From contig JAIKXO010000049.1 in NCBI GenBank assembly GCA_024684065.1, forward strand, positions 1 to 28,876: a stretch of DNA of 28,876 bases. The letters are read 5' to 3'. Under the pieces are notes generated by a model. That model worked only from the letters and a program-made list of their open reading frames with translations, had not been told where the DNA came from and searched no databases. Source of the stretch: Lachnospiraceae bacterium (GTDB lineage: Bacteria > Bacillota_A > Clostridia > Lachnospirales > Lachnospiraceae). Every line of letters begins with the position of its first letter. The stretch's first letter is position 1. Of this stretch, positions 15,806 to 23,963 are shown in pieces. The translations under genes and the position numbers were made by a program.

Positions 15806-16641
15806 ATATCTGTTACGGTGTCAATTCGGAATACATCAGATATCTTTGCGTCAGTATGACGTCCCTGTTTCAAAATAATCCTGAAGAAAATATAGTTGTC
15901 AGGGTCTTTTATTTTGATCTGTACGATCATGACCGGAAGGTGCTCTCAGAGCTTGCAGGCTCATTTGGCCAGGAAATTCAATTTGTACGCGTCGATAAAA
16001 TAAAATTTGCCGGATTTCACGCGGAGCCGTATCCGCGTGAGGCATATCTGCGCCTGTGCGTTCCTTACATGCTTCCCGATGAGGTTGACCGCGTACTCTA
16101 TCTGGATGTGGACACTATCGTGGAAAAGCCGTTGACGGAGTTTTACTCCACGGATTTTTCGGACTGTTTAGCCGTGGTCTGCAGGGATCTGAAGCTTATC
16201 GAGACTACGGAGAATGGCATAACACATTTGATTCGGGACTTAAGCGGAAGCTATTTCAATTCCGGTGTTATGCTCTGCAATCTTAAAAAGATAAGAAAGG
16301 ATTTCCGGTTTGAGGATTTCATCCGATATGCAAAAGAGCAGAACTATGATCTGCCCTATGCCGATCAGGATATTTTGAACGGATTGTTTGCGGGTAAGGT
16401 GATATACGCCGATCAGGACCGGTACAATTATATGGTCAGCATGGAAGCCAGGTGCGGATATTCGGAAGAACTTGCTTTGGGAGCGGTTATCCGCCATTAT
16501 GCGGGGATCAGTCCCTGGCACAGAGTTCCGGCCGTGCCGTCGCATAAGCGCTGGTGGTATTATGCCAGACAGACCTCCTTCTATGATGAACTGCTTGAAA
16601 TGAAACTGAAAGGAAGAAGCCTGCCGAAACGCTTACAGTAA
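15802..16641 (+). CDS. GT8 glycosyltransferase
   Basis: This 279-aa protein is a compact family 8 glycosyltransferase. It begins NICYGVNSEYIRYLCVSMTS, has the DxD site D102-V-D104 in VLYLDVDTIV, then SYFNSGVMLCNL and DQDILNGLF, and ends with the His-containing IRHYAGISPWH typical of GT8. It transfers a sugar from a nucleotide donor with retention of configuration if it follows family chemistry. ATG 15802 overlaps the radical SAM stop (ATGA). Unlike the GT8 at 13098 it lacks a TPR tail. The two GT8 proteins are only moderately alike outside motifs, so they may add different sugars. Acceptor unknown. Confidence 0.9.
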   Translation: MNICYGVNSEYIRYLCVSMTSLFQNNPEENIVVRVFYFDLYDHDRKVLSELAGSFGQEIQFVRVDKIKFAGFHAEPYPREAYLRLCVPYMLPDEVDRVLYLDVDTIVEKPLTEFYSTDFSDCLAVVCRDLKLIETTENGITHLIRDLSGSYFNSGVMLCNLKKIRKDFRFEDFIRYAKEQNYDLPYADQDILNGLFAGKVIYADQDRYNYMVSMEARCGYSEELALGAVIRHYAGISPWHRVPAVPSHKRWWYYARQTSFYDELLEMKLKGRSLPKRLQ

Positions 16642-16672
16642 GTTTTTATGGTATGGCGCGGGGAAAAAGCTT

Positions 16673-17479
16673 TTGACACTCAGTGTTTGTATGATCGTAA
16701 AGGATGAAGCCGCCGTTCTGGCAGATTGTCTTGAGGGAGCCTGCCGTTTTGCGGATGAGCTGGTCATTGTGGATACCGGTTCAACGGATGAGACTAAGGA
16801 GATCGCCTCCCGTTATACGGACAGGGTTTTTGATTTTACCTGGTGTGATGATTTTGCGTCTGCCAGGAATTTCTCATATTCGAAAGCATCCTGTGATCAC
16901 ATCATGTGGCTGGACGCGGATGACCGCATCACACCGGAGAATATACAAAGGATACTGGAATGGAAGGCCCTGAAGAACAGGGAGGGAGCCTCATCTGTCA
17001 GGCTCATAATTGCGGGGTATGAACGGCCGGAAAACGGTGGCGTTTTTCTGTATCCGCGGATCATAAGACGTGATGCGGGCCTTATCTGGAAGGGGATCAT
17101 CCATGAGCACCTTGTGACGGATGGGCAGTGTCCGCCGCTTAAGGAGGATGAGATCGAAACGGCGGAGTTTAGTATTCTTCATGCAAAACAGAAAGACCCT
17201 GACTATGGGCGTAACATAAGGATAATGGAAGCCCTCCCCGAAGAGGAGCTGCACCGCTCGTTCTGGCTTTGTGCAAACTGTTTTCTGGACTGCGTCATGT
17301 ACGGGGATGTTCAAAGAGCAGAAAAATATCTTGATCATGCGCAGTATTGCGCTACTCCTTTCGAGGAGAGACTTAAAGACTATGCCCTTATTAACACGGT
17401 ATTAAAACATCATCGAAAATATGATGCGATGTTAAAGTGGAATGCGATGTATCTTCGTTGCAGGACTTCCGGTAAGTGA
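16673..17479 (+). CDS. Single-domain GT2 glycosyltransferase (SunS-like layout)
   Basis: This 268-aa protein has a GT2 domain with CMIVKDEA, LVIVDTGSTDETKEIA, WCDDFASARNFSYSKAS and WLDADD, followed by IHEHLV and a short helical tail. Its first 90 residues are strikingly close to GT2-A and GT2-B of the 1038-aa protein, suggesting duplication within the cluster. The start is TTG at 16673, with GGGGA upstream; nearby ATGs at 16648 and 16653 are out of frame. It lies 31 nt after the GT8 gene, so it is probably in the same operon. The substrate is presumably the same peptide or its growing glycan, by inference from location. The domain call is secure. Confidence 0.88.
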   Translation: MTLSVCMIVKDEAAVLADCLEGACRFADELVIVDTGSTDETKEIASRYTDRVFDFTWCDDFASARNFSYSKASCDHIMWLDADDRITPENIQRILEWKALKNREGASSVRLIIAGYERPENGGVFLYPRIIRRDAGLIWKGIIHEHLVTDGQCPPLKEDEIETAEFSILHAKQKDPDYGRNIRIMEALPEEELHRSFWLCANCFLDCVMYGDVQRAEKYLDHAQYCATPFEERLKDYALINTVLKHHRKYDAMLKWNAMYLRCRTSGK

Positions 17480-17577
17480 ATGCGTATGATAACGCATTGA
17501 CTTCAATACAGCAATATTGCATTATAAAAATGCCAGTAAAGTGATCCTGAGAAAGTCTTTTATCATGATCTTTACTG
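17479..17577 (+). promoter_or_regulatory. Promoter, operator-like palindrome and leader hairpin before the exporter genes
   Basis: The -35 is TTGACT (17497-17502) and the -10 is CATTAT (17520-17525), with a 17-bp spacer. A perfect inverted repeat, AATGCGT/ACGCATT (17479-17485 and 17492-17498), overlaps the -35 and the last codon of the GT2 gene and could bind a repressor. A leader hairpin follows, CAGTAAAG (17534-17541) with CTTTACTG (17570-17577), next to the ribosome site of the next gene. The exporter may therefore be transcribed separately from the GT genes. Confidence 0.45.
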
Positions 17578-17592
17578 AAGGGATATGAACAT

Positions 17593-17817
17593 ATGGGAAA
17601 AAAAACGGTATTTCGCGAGAAAAGCATGGAGCGTGTGACCTCGCCCGAACAGCTGAATGACTATATAAAAGTGACCACGCCGGCCGTGTGGCTGATACTT
17701 TTTGCAACGCTGATCATTATAGTCGGAACACTTTTCTGGGCTGTTTTTGGAAAGATCAGGATAAATACCGATACCGGAATAAAGGAAGTAGCACCTGTAA
17801 ACTATGTCATCAAATAA
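17593..17817 (+). CDS. Stub of the NHLM-type HlyD-like secretion protein (single TM)
   Basis: This 74-aa protein matches only the N-terminus of the NHLM bacteriocin secretion protein family. It has a cytoplasmic segment (VFREKSMERVTSPEQLNDY), one TM helix (about 31-52: AVWLILFATLIIIVGTLFW), and about 20 outside residues (KIRINTDTGIKEVAPVNYVIK). The lipoyl/beta-barrel part of normal family members, usually several hundred residues in all, is absent. It does not look like a simple frameshift: the C39 transporter start (17804) overlaps its last four codons with no room for lost sequence, and the ribosome site (AAGGGA) is sound. It may be a minimal membrane subunit of the exporter, or a deletion derivative. 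Assignment by motif and context is good; function is unknown. Confidence 0.75.
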   Translation: MGKKTVFREKSMERVTSPEQLNDYIKVTTPAVWLILFATLIIIVGTLFWAVFGKIRINTDTGIKEVAPVNYVIK

Positions 17818-20008
17818 GAAAATCAGGATCAAACAGCCTGTGATCGGTGGTGTAACCAGGGTTCCTGTCGTTATGCAGATGGAAGCGCTTGAGTGCGGGG
17901 CGGCGAGCCTTATCATGGTCATGGCTTATTATGGCAAGTGGGTTCCGCTTGAACAGGCGCGGGAAGACTGTGATGTTTCGCGTGACGGGGCCAAAGCGGG
18001 CAATATCGTAAGGGCCGCAAGGAACTACGGTTTCAATGCGGTCGGATACCGTTTTGAACCGGAAAAGCTCAAAACCCAGGTGCCATTACCCTGCATAATA
18101 CACTGGGAATTCAATCACTTCGTTGTTTTATGCGGCTTCAAAAAAGGCAGGGTTTATATCAACGATCCCGCAAGGGGTGATGTTGTCATAACGGAGCAGG
18201 AGTTTGATGAAGCTTTTACCGGTGTTACTTTGATAATCACTCCGGGCAAAAAGTTTAAGCCTTCGGGAAATCCGAAGAGCGTGATCGGGTTTGCGAAAAA
18301 GCGTATGGAAGGAGCCGGAGCGGCGGTGGCGTTTGTCGCGATAACAACGTCTGTTTCATCTGTGGGAGCCATAGCGATGGCGGGTTTTTCGCGATTCTTC
18401 ATGGATGAACTCCTTCCCGGTAATAATCCTTCGCTTGTCGGTTATTTTATGGCTGCCCTTATCATCCTTACCATTGTGCAGTTAATTACGGCCTGGATAA
18501 CCGCACTCTATTCACTTAGGATAAACGGAAAGTTTGCTGCAGTAGGAAATGCCACATATTTCTGGCATGTTATGCAGCTTCCCATGAAATTCTTTTCACA
18601 GCGCATGGCGGGCGATATCGAACAAAGATGTCAGGCCAACGCGAACATAGCATCTCTTATTGTCAATACACTTGCCCCCCTTGTGATACATACAGCGATG
18701 CTGGTTTTTTATCTTGGCGTGATGCTTTCCTATTCAGTTGCCATGACGGCTATCGGGCTTGTCTCGATTGCGGTAAATGTTTTTGGGGCATATTATGTCG
18801 GCGTCAGGAGGGTAAATATTACCCGCGCCATGATGCGCGACGAGAGTAAGCTGTATTCGGAGACGGTATCGGGCATAGATATGATAGAGACGATAAAATC
18901 GAGCGGTGCCGAGAATGGATTCTTTGCCAGATGGGCAGGGCATGAAGCAAGCGTCAATACACACCGTGTCAGGTTGGCCGGGATTGATACGGGATCCGGA
19001 AAGATCCCCGGGATCGTCATGGAGATCGGCAATGACATCATACTTATTATGGGAGTGTATCTGGTTATAATGGGCGAGTTCACATCCGGTATGGTACTTG
19101 CATTTCAGGGATTTCTCGCACAGTTCCTGCTCCCGGCACAGTCTCTCATAGCGGCTGGACAGAGTCTTCAGGAGATGCGTACTCAGATGGAGAGAATTGA
19201 AGACGTCATGGAATATCCGAAAGATCCGATATTTGAGTGCGCTGTGTCCGATGAGGAGAACGGGGAGAAAAAATCAAAATCCGGAAAGCTTTCGGGTATG
19301 CTCGAACTTAAGAACGTGACTTTCGGGTATTCAAAACTTTCACCGCCTCTTATAGAAGATTTCAGCCTTACCCTCGAAAAAGGGAAGAGTGTCGCTTTTG
19401 TCGGAGCCAGCGGATGCGGAAAGAGCACGCTTTCACGCCTGATATCCGGACTCTACCGTCCGTGGTCCGGACAGATACTGTTTGACGGTAACAGTATTAC
19501 TGAGATAGACAGGGATATCTTTACAGGTTCCGTGGCTGTAGTCAATCAGGATATTATACTGTTTGAGGATACGATAGCAAACAATATCAAGATGTGGGAC
19601 AACTCCATCGAAGATTTCGAGATGATACTGGCGGCGAGGGATGCACAGATCCACGAAGAGATCATGAAGAGGAATGGAGGCTATTCATATAAGCTTCACA
19701 ACGGCGGCCTTGATTTTTCCGGAGGACAGAGGCAGAGAATCGAGATCGCGCGTGTACTTGCACAGGATCCGACCATCATGATAATGGATGAGGCTACGAG
19801 CGCGCTTGATGCGCAGACAGAGTATGATGTAGTCTCCTCGATAAAGGAGAGAGGTATCACTACGATCGTTGTGGCACACAGGCTTTCAACGATAAGGGAT
19901 TGCGATGAGATAGTAGTTCTTGAAAAAGGTAAGGTTGCAGAGCGTGGAACCCATGATGAACTTATGGCAATGGGCGGTCTGTATGCAAAACTTGTGACTA
20001 ACGAATAG
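17804..20008 (+). CDS. NHLM-type peptidase C39/ABC exporter for GG-leader peptides
   Basis: This 734-aa protein combines leader protease, membrane channel and ATPase. The C39 domain (1-135) has Q25, catalytic C31 (MEALECGAASL), H105 (FNHFVVL) and D121 (INDPARG), all required residues. The transmembrane region spans about 155-450. The ATPase domain (about 485-734) has Walker A G534-ASGCGKST, signature SGGQRQR, Walker B IMIMDEATSALD and AHRLST. It should cut the precursor at residue 60 behind ITGG and export the core. It overlaps the HlyD stub by 14 nt and is 17 nt ahead of the second ABC gene, matching the usual NHLM gene order. It is the best evidence that the 74-aa peptide is a secreted RiPP. 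Confidence 0.94.
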   Translation: MSSNKKIRIKQPVIGGVTRVPVVMQMEALECGAASLIMVMAYYGKWVPLEQAREDCDVSRDGAKAGNIVRAARNYGFNAVGYRFEPEKLKTQVPLPCIIHWEFNHFVVLCGFKKGRVYINDPARGDVVITEQEFDEAFTGVTLIITPGKKFKPSGNPKSVIGFAKKRMEGAGAAVAFVAITTSVSSVGAIAMAGFSRFFMDELLPGNNPSLVGYFMAALIILTIVQLITAWITALYSLRINGKFAAVGNATYFWHVMQLPMKFFSQRMAGDIEQRCQANANIASLIVNTLAPLVIHTAMLVFYLGVMLSYSVAMTAIGLVSIAVNVFGAYYVGVRRVNITRAMMRDESKLYSETVSGIDMIETIKSSGAENGFFARWAGHEASVNTHRVRLAGIDTGSGKIPGIVMEIGNDIILIMGVYLVIMGEFTSGMVLAFQGFLAQFLLPAQSLIAAGQSLQEMRTQMERIEDVMEYPKDPIFECAVSDEENGEKKSKSGKLSGMLELKNVTFGYSKLSPPLIEDFSLTLEKGKSVAFVGASGCGKSTLSRLISGLYRPWSGQILFDGNSITEIDRDIFTGSVAVVNQDIILFEDTIANNIKMWDNSIEDFEMILAARDAQIHEEIMKRNGGYSYKLHNGGLDFSGGQRQRIEIARVLAQDPTIMIMDEATSALDAQTEYDVVSSIKERGITTIVVAHRLSTIRDCDEIVVLEKGKVAERGTHDELMAMGGLYAKLVTNE

Positions 20009-20025
20009 AGGCGACAGGAGAAGAA

Positions 20026-22221
20026 ATGCCGGGCTGGTTTGAAGAACAGATAGAGCTCAGGAAGCAAAACGACAAAAAAGTATTTGAGGATTCGTGCCTT
20101 AAGATCGCGGGGTCGGTCATGGGGCAGAGCCTGTCTGCAGCTTTGCTGAGCGAACGGGAGCAGGCAACGGATGCGATCGGATCCATCCTGAAGTATTATC
20201 ACATTAAAGTCAGGGAGGTTCCGGAAAAACTGAAGTCTATCGAGGAAGTTCTGGAATACCTTCTTCGTCCATACGGGATCATGACCAGACAGGTGATCCT
20301 TAAGGAGGGCTGGAGACGTGACGCTTCGGGAGCGATGCTTACAACCTTTACGGAAAACGGCAAGCCTGTTGCGCTGATCCCTGCGGGAGCGAGAGCATAT
20401 AAGTTTGCGGATCCTTCTACCGGTAAGATGACAAGGGTAACATCTTCCTCGGAGAAGCTGTTTAGCGGTGAGGCATATTCGTTTTACAAGGCTTTTCCGA
20501 CAAGGGCAATGACGATGAGGGATCTGGACAGATACATCCTCTCAAATCTTGACATGAGGGGAGTCGCCGGTTACGTCGGATTTGCCCTCATAGCTACCTG
20601 TGTCGGGATGCTGATACCGTGGATAAACAGGATGCTGTTTTCGGATATCCTGGAGATGAAGAGCGTGCCCGCACTTGCTGCGATCGCGGTATTTCTCATA
20701 AGCGCTTCACTTTCAGGTATGTTGTTCACGACGATACAGGAGATGTTCCTTCGCAGGCTGACGCAGAAATTCAGTTTTAGTATCGAATCGGCAACGATGA
20801 TGAGGATCTTAACGCTTCCGAGCTCGTTCTTTACAAAGTATACATCGGGTGATCTCGCAAACCGTGTGAGCAATGTGAGTGTTCTGGTATACGAGATATT
20901 GAACATGGTCATGACATGTTTTACGGCCGCTCTTTTCTCATTCATATACATTTTCCAGATCAGATCCTTTGCACCTGCACTTGCCGTCCCCGCCTTTACC
21001 GTTATGGCGCTTCAGATGATAACGATCTTCTTAGCTCTCGTAATAAGGTCAGGTATATACAAAACGCAGATGGAACTGGGAGCAAAAGAGAGCGGTCTGT
21101 CCTATTCTATGATAACGGGAATTGAGAAGATAAAACTCTCCGGAGCGGAACGAAGGGCATTTTCCAGGTGGGCAAATGCCTACGCCGCCCAGTCGAAGTA
21201 CAGGTACGATCCGCCGATGTTCATAAAGGTATTCCCAACCATTATAATGGCGATATCCCTTACCGGTACGATCATCATATACTATCTTGCGGTAAAGACA
21301 CATGTCGACGTCGGTCAGTACTATGCGTTCAATGCCGCTTATGCGATCGTGGGAGGCGCGTTCAAGACGCTCGTTCCGATGATAGATATTGCAGCCATGA
21401 TAGTCCCGACCTTCGAACTGATCAGACCGGTGATAGAAACGGCACCTGAGATAGCCGAGGACAAGCCGGTCATAGAAAAGCTCTCCGGCGGCATTGAACT
21501 GAGTAATGTTACATTCCGTTACACTGAGGATATGCCTCCTGTTCTCGATAATCTGAGCCTTAAGATCCGACCGGGGCAGTATGTGGCGATAACAGGTAAG
21601 ACGGGCTGTGGTAAGAGTACACTTATACGTATCCTGCTCGGCTTTGAGAAGCCCCAGAAGGGGGCAGTTTATTATGATGGACACGACCTTAACAGTATAG
21701 ACCTGAAATCACTTCGGTCAAAAATCGGTACGGTCATGCAGAACGGGTCACTGTTTATGGGGGATATATATTCGAACATAGTGATCTCCGCTCCGCAGCT
21801 TACTCTTGATGATGCATGGGAAGCGGCGGAGATGGCTGGGATCGCCGAAGATATAAGACAGATGCCCATGAACATGTTCACGATCATCGGTGAAGGCTCC
21901 GGAGGCATATCGGGAGGCCAGAAGCAGCGTATCATGATCGCCCGTGCCATAGCCCCCAGACCGAACATCCTGATGTTTGATGAGGCGACGTCTGCTCTTG
22001 ACAATATCACGCAGAAGCAGGTATCTGATTCTCTCGACGGTCTTAAGTGTACGAGGATAGTGATCGCACACAGGCTTTCCACGATAAAGAACTGTGACAG
22101 GATCATCGTACTTGATGAAGGTAAAATCGTAGAAGACGGAACATATGAGCAGCTGATCGAAAAGAACGGGTTCTTTGCAGAGCTTGTGTCGCGGCAGCAG
22201 GTGGAACGAAGGGACGGATAA
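20026..22221 (+). CDS. NHLM-type ABC transporter, peptidase-less partner subunit
   Basis: This 731-aa protein has an N-terminal region (1-170) in the place of the peptidase but without a catalytic Cys/His pair, a TM region (about 175-455) and an ATPase domain with Walker A GKTGCGKST (524-532), SGGQKQR, Walker B ILMFDEATSALD and AHRLST. Such proteins pair with the C39 exporter in NHLM systems; the N-terminal domain may bind leader peptide or regulate transport, which is inferred. It is somewhat shorter than the usual partner, mainly at the N-terminus. ACAGGAGAAG precedes the ATG. It is the last gene of the cluster and is followed by a six-hairpin array rather than one clear terminator. Confidence 0.9.
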   Translation: MPGWFEEQIELRKQNDKKVFEDSCLKIAGSVMGQSLSAALLSEREQATDAIGSILKYYHIKVREVPEKLKSIEEVLEYLLRPYGIMTRQVILKEGWRRDASGAMLTTFTENGKPVALIPAGARAYKFADPSTGKMTRVTSSSEKLFSGEAYSFYKAFPTRAMTMRDLDRYILSNLDMRGVAGYVGFALIATCVGMLIPWINRMLFSDILEMKSVPALAAIAVFLISASLSGMLFTTIQEMFLRRLTQKFSFSIESATMMRILTLPSSFFTKYTSGDLANRVSNVSVLVYEILNMVMTCFTAALFSFIYIFQIRSFAPALAVPAFTVMALQMITIFLALVIRSGIYKTQMELGAKESGLSYSMITGIEKIKLSGAERRAFSRWANAYAAQSKYRYDPPMFIKVFPTIIMAISLTGTIIIYYLAVKTHVDVGQYYAFNAAYAIVGGAFKTLVPMIDIAAMIVPTFELIRPVIETAPEIAEDKPVIEKLSGGIELSNVTFRYTEDMPPVLDNLSLKIRPGQYVAITGKTGCGKSTLIRILLGFEKPQKGAVYYDGHDLNSIDLKSLRSKIGTVMQNGSLFMGDIYSNIVISAPQLTLDDAWEAAEMAGIAEDIRQMPMNMFTIIGEGSGGISGGQKQRIMIARAIAPRPNILMFDEATSALDNITQKQVSDSLDGLKCTRIVIAHRLSTIKNCDRIIVLDEGKIVEDGTYEQLIEKNGFFAELVSRQQVERRDG

Positions 22222-22234
22222 GTTGCTGTTCAGT

Positions 22235-22459
22235 CCCGAGCCACGGATTTACTACGTGGATCGGGCAGATAATGTAAATATAGCCAACAGCATATCGTCC
22301 ATCGCCGAAAGCGATTAAGGATGGACGATGTACGTTATTGCACCGATTTGCAAAGCAAATCGTGTGCTTAGGCATAAACTTCAGTTTATGCCGATCCGGA
22401 CTGTTTTCAGGCCGGATCGTTTCCTTACAATTCAGCGCTGGTCAGGCGATGAATTGTAA
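22235..22459. repeat. Hairpin array D: six tandem hairpins after the exporter operon
   Basis: In order: CCCGA-CCACG/CGTGG-TCGGG (22235-22265); ATCGTCCATC/GATGGACGAT (22294-22329); CGATTTGC-AAA-GCAAATCG inside GCAC/GTGC (22340-22367); GGCATAAAC/GTTTATGCC (22371-22392); GATCCGG-CTG/CAG-CCGGATC (22393-22418); TTACAATTCA/TGAATTGTAA (22425-22459). None ends in a T tract. The third and fourth modules recur at 27397-27485. Together with the next 140 bp this fills the gene-free gap 22222-22601. Confidence 0.75.
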
Positions 22460-22522
22460 CACGGATAATAACGGGATGGTTTTACTTTACCATAAGGTAT
22501 AGTGCAAAATCGCTATATATTG

Positions 22523-22528
22523 TATAAT
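22523..22528 (+). promoter_or_regulatory. -10 element for the Na+/Ca2+ exchanger gene
   Basis: There is a perfect TATAAT at 22523-22528, with no convincing -35 at the normal distance. It is 74 nt ahead of the ATG. Confidence 0.35.
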
Positions 22529-22601
22529 AGTCAGGGCGTATGACAGTGAAATGACCCAATCTGCATAAACGGCGCAAAATGCGCATTGAAAGGAGAAAAA
22601 A

Positions 22602-23702
22602 ATGCTTATTCCGATTCTTTTGTTTGTATTGGGACTGATATTACTTATAAAAGGAGGAGACTGGTTCGTAGACGGGGCAGCGGGAATAGCGGCAAAGTTT
22701 AATGTCCCTGATATTCTTATCGGAGCCACGGTGGTTTCCATAGGCACCACGCTTCCGGAAGTGATGGTTTCGGCTAATTCCGCCCTGAGCGGACATGGCG
22801 AGATAGCATACGGAAATGCTATAGGGTCGATCATATGCAATACTGCATTGATAGCAGGAGTAACCATCGCCGTAAAGCCGTCGACAATTGACAGAAAAGC
22901 ATTAAAAACACCAGTTATTTATTTTTTCACAGCTGCAACATTCTATGCCATGATAGCCTATATTAACAAGGGATTTACAAGAATAACAGGTGTATTATTA
23001 ATGGCGATATTCCTGATATACATGGTTACAACGGTGAAAACGGCTTTTGCTGAAATAAAAACTTCAGGTATTCAAACCGGCGATGAAAAAAATAATTTTA
23101 ATAACGGTGGTTCTGTAGCTGATACTTTAACTGATCCTGATAAAAACCAGAATACAGACACCGGTGATATAAATAGGAAGGATAAGCCGGACGACAAAGC
23201 GGATGAGGAAACAGATACACCGGTAGCGAAACTGGTCGTACTGCTTATCCTGGGAGCCGTTCTCATTGCCGTGGGGGCGGATCTTCTTGTGGACAACGGA
23301 ACATTAATAGCTGAAGGCCTGGGTGTTCCGGAATCGGTAATAGCCCTTACTTTCGTCGCACTGGGGACTTCCCTGCCGGAACTTGTAACTGCCATTACCT
23401 CTCTCGTCAAAGGACATGGAGCTCTGTCTCTGGGAAATATATGCGGAGCCAATCTTTTTAACCTTGTTCTTGTTTCCGGAGTGTCGATCCTTTTGGCTCC
23501 GTTCAGTATCCCGGCCGGAAAGACCATAGCGATCGGAGGAAAGGATGTGATCGCTTCTCTTGTGGTTGATATACCGGTAATGTTAACGGTCATGCTTATT
23601 CTGACCGTTCCGGCTCTCCTGAAGGGCCGGATGTCAAGGGCTCAGGGAATTGTCCTTCTGATCATCTATTTTACTTTTACGATTTTCCAGTTCGCAGGCT
23701 GA
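22602..23702 (+). CDS. CaCA-family Na+/Ca2+ exchanger-like antiporter (YrbG type)
   Basis: This 366-aa polytopic membrane protein has two inverted homologous halves. The first alpha repeat has IGTTLPE (47-53) and GNAIGSIICN (71-80); the second has ALGTSLPELVTA and GNICGANLFN. Both acidic ion-binding Glu residues are present. The halves are joined by a long hydrophilic, Asp/Asn/Lys-rich loop (about 155-210) whose DNA is AT-richer than the flanks. It exchanges a cation, probably Ca2+ for Na+ or H+, across the cytoplasmic membrane. AAAGGAG lies just before the ATG. It appears monocistronic, with a 14-bp-stem hairpin downstream at 23722-23759. Confidence 0.92.
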   Translation: MLIPILLFVLGLILLIKGGDWFVDGAAGIAAKFNVPDILIGATVVSIGTTLPEVMVSANSALSGHGEIAYGNAIGSIICNTALIAGVTIAVKPSTIDRKALKTPVIYFFTAATFYAMIAYINKGFTRITGVLLMAIFLIYMVTTVKTAFAEIKTSGIQTGDEKNNFNNGGSVADTLTDPDKNQNTDTGDINRKDKPDDKADEETDTPVAKLVVLLILGAVLIAVGADLLVDNGTLIAEGLGVPESVIALTFVALGTSLPELVTAITSLVKGHGALSLGNICGANLFNLVLVSGVSILLAPFSIPAGKTIAIGGKDVIASLVVDIPVMLTVMLILTVPALLKGRMSRAQGIVLLIIYFTFTIFQFAG

Positions 23703-23721
23703 TATTTAACGTAAATGATGA

Positions 23722-23759
23722 ACTCATTAACGAAACGACAAGCCATTTCGTTAATGAGT
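23722..23759 (+). terminator. Strong inverted repeat after the exchanger gene
   Basis: ACTCATTAACGAAA (23722-23735) pairs perfectly with TTTCGTTAATGAGT (23746-23759), with a 10-nt loop. The following ATAATTTGTC is only loosely T-rich, so terminator function is probable rather than certain. Another hairpin, GGGCAGC/GCTGCCC, lies at 23796-23820. Confidence 0.5.
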
Positions 23760-23861
23760 ATAATTTGTCTTCCCGTACGGAATCGTATGAATAATGGGCA
23801 GCCTTAGGCTAACGCTGCCCCCGGGATGAGGCGGCGGTATTTCCGACCTGAAACGGCGGGC

Positions 23862-23890
23862 TTGCAAGGAGAGTGCTGTTCTGATATAAT
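23862..23890 (+). promoter_or_regulatory. Promoter of the PPi-PFK gene
   Basis: TTGCAA (23862-23867), a 17-bp spacer, then a perfect TATAAT (23885-23890) with an extended TG one base before it (TGATATAAT). It would start transcription about 65 nt before the gene. Confidence 0.7.
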
Positions 23891-23963
23891 CCTTTTGATT
23901 TTTATGGTGTAAGTGCCGTAACAAGGCATTGTTTGAAAAAATATACGATAAGGAGATATGGCT

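Noticed and set aside
21049..21684. A 211-aa minus-strand ORF
   Set aside because: It is a shadow of the second ABC transporter gene, with no family features.
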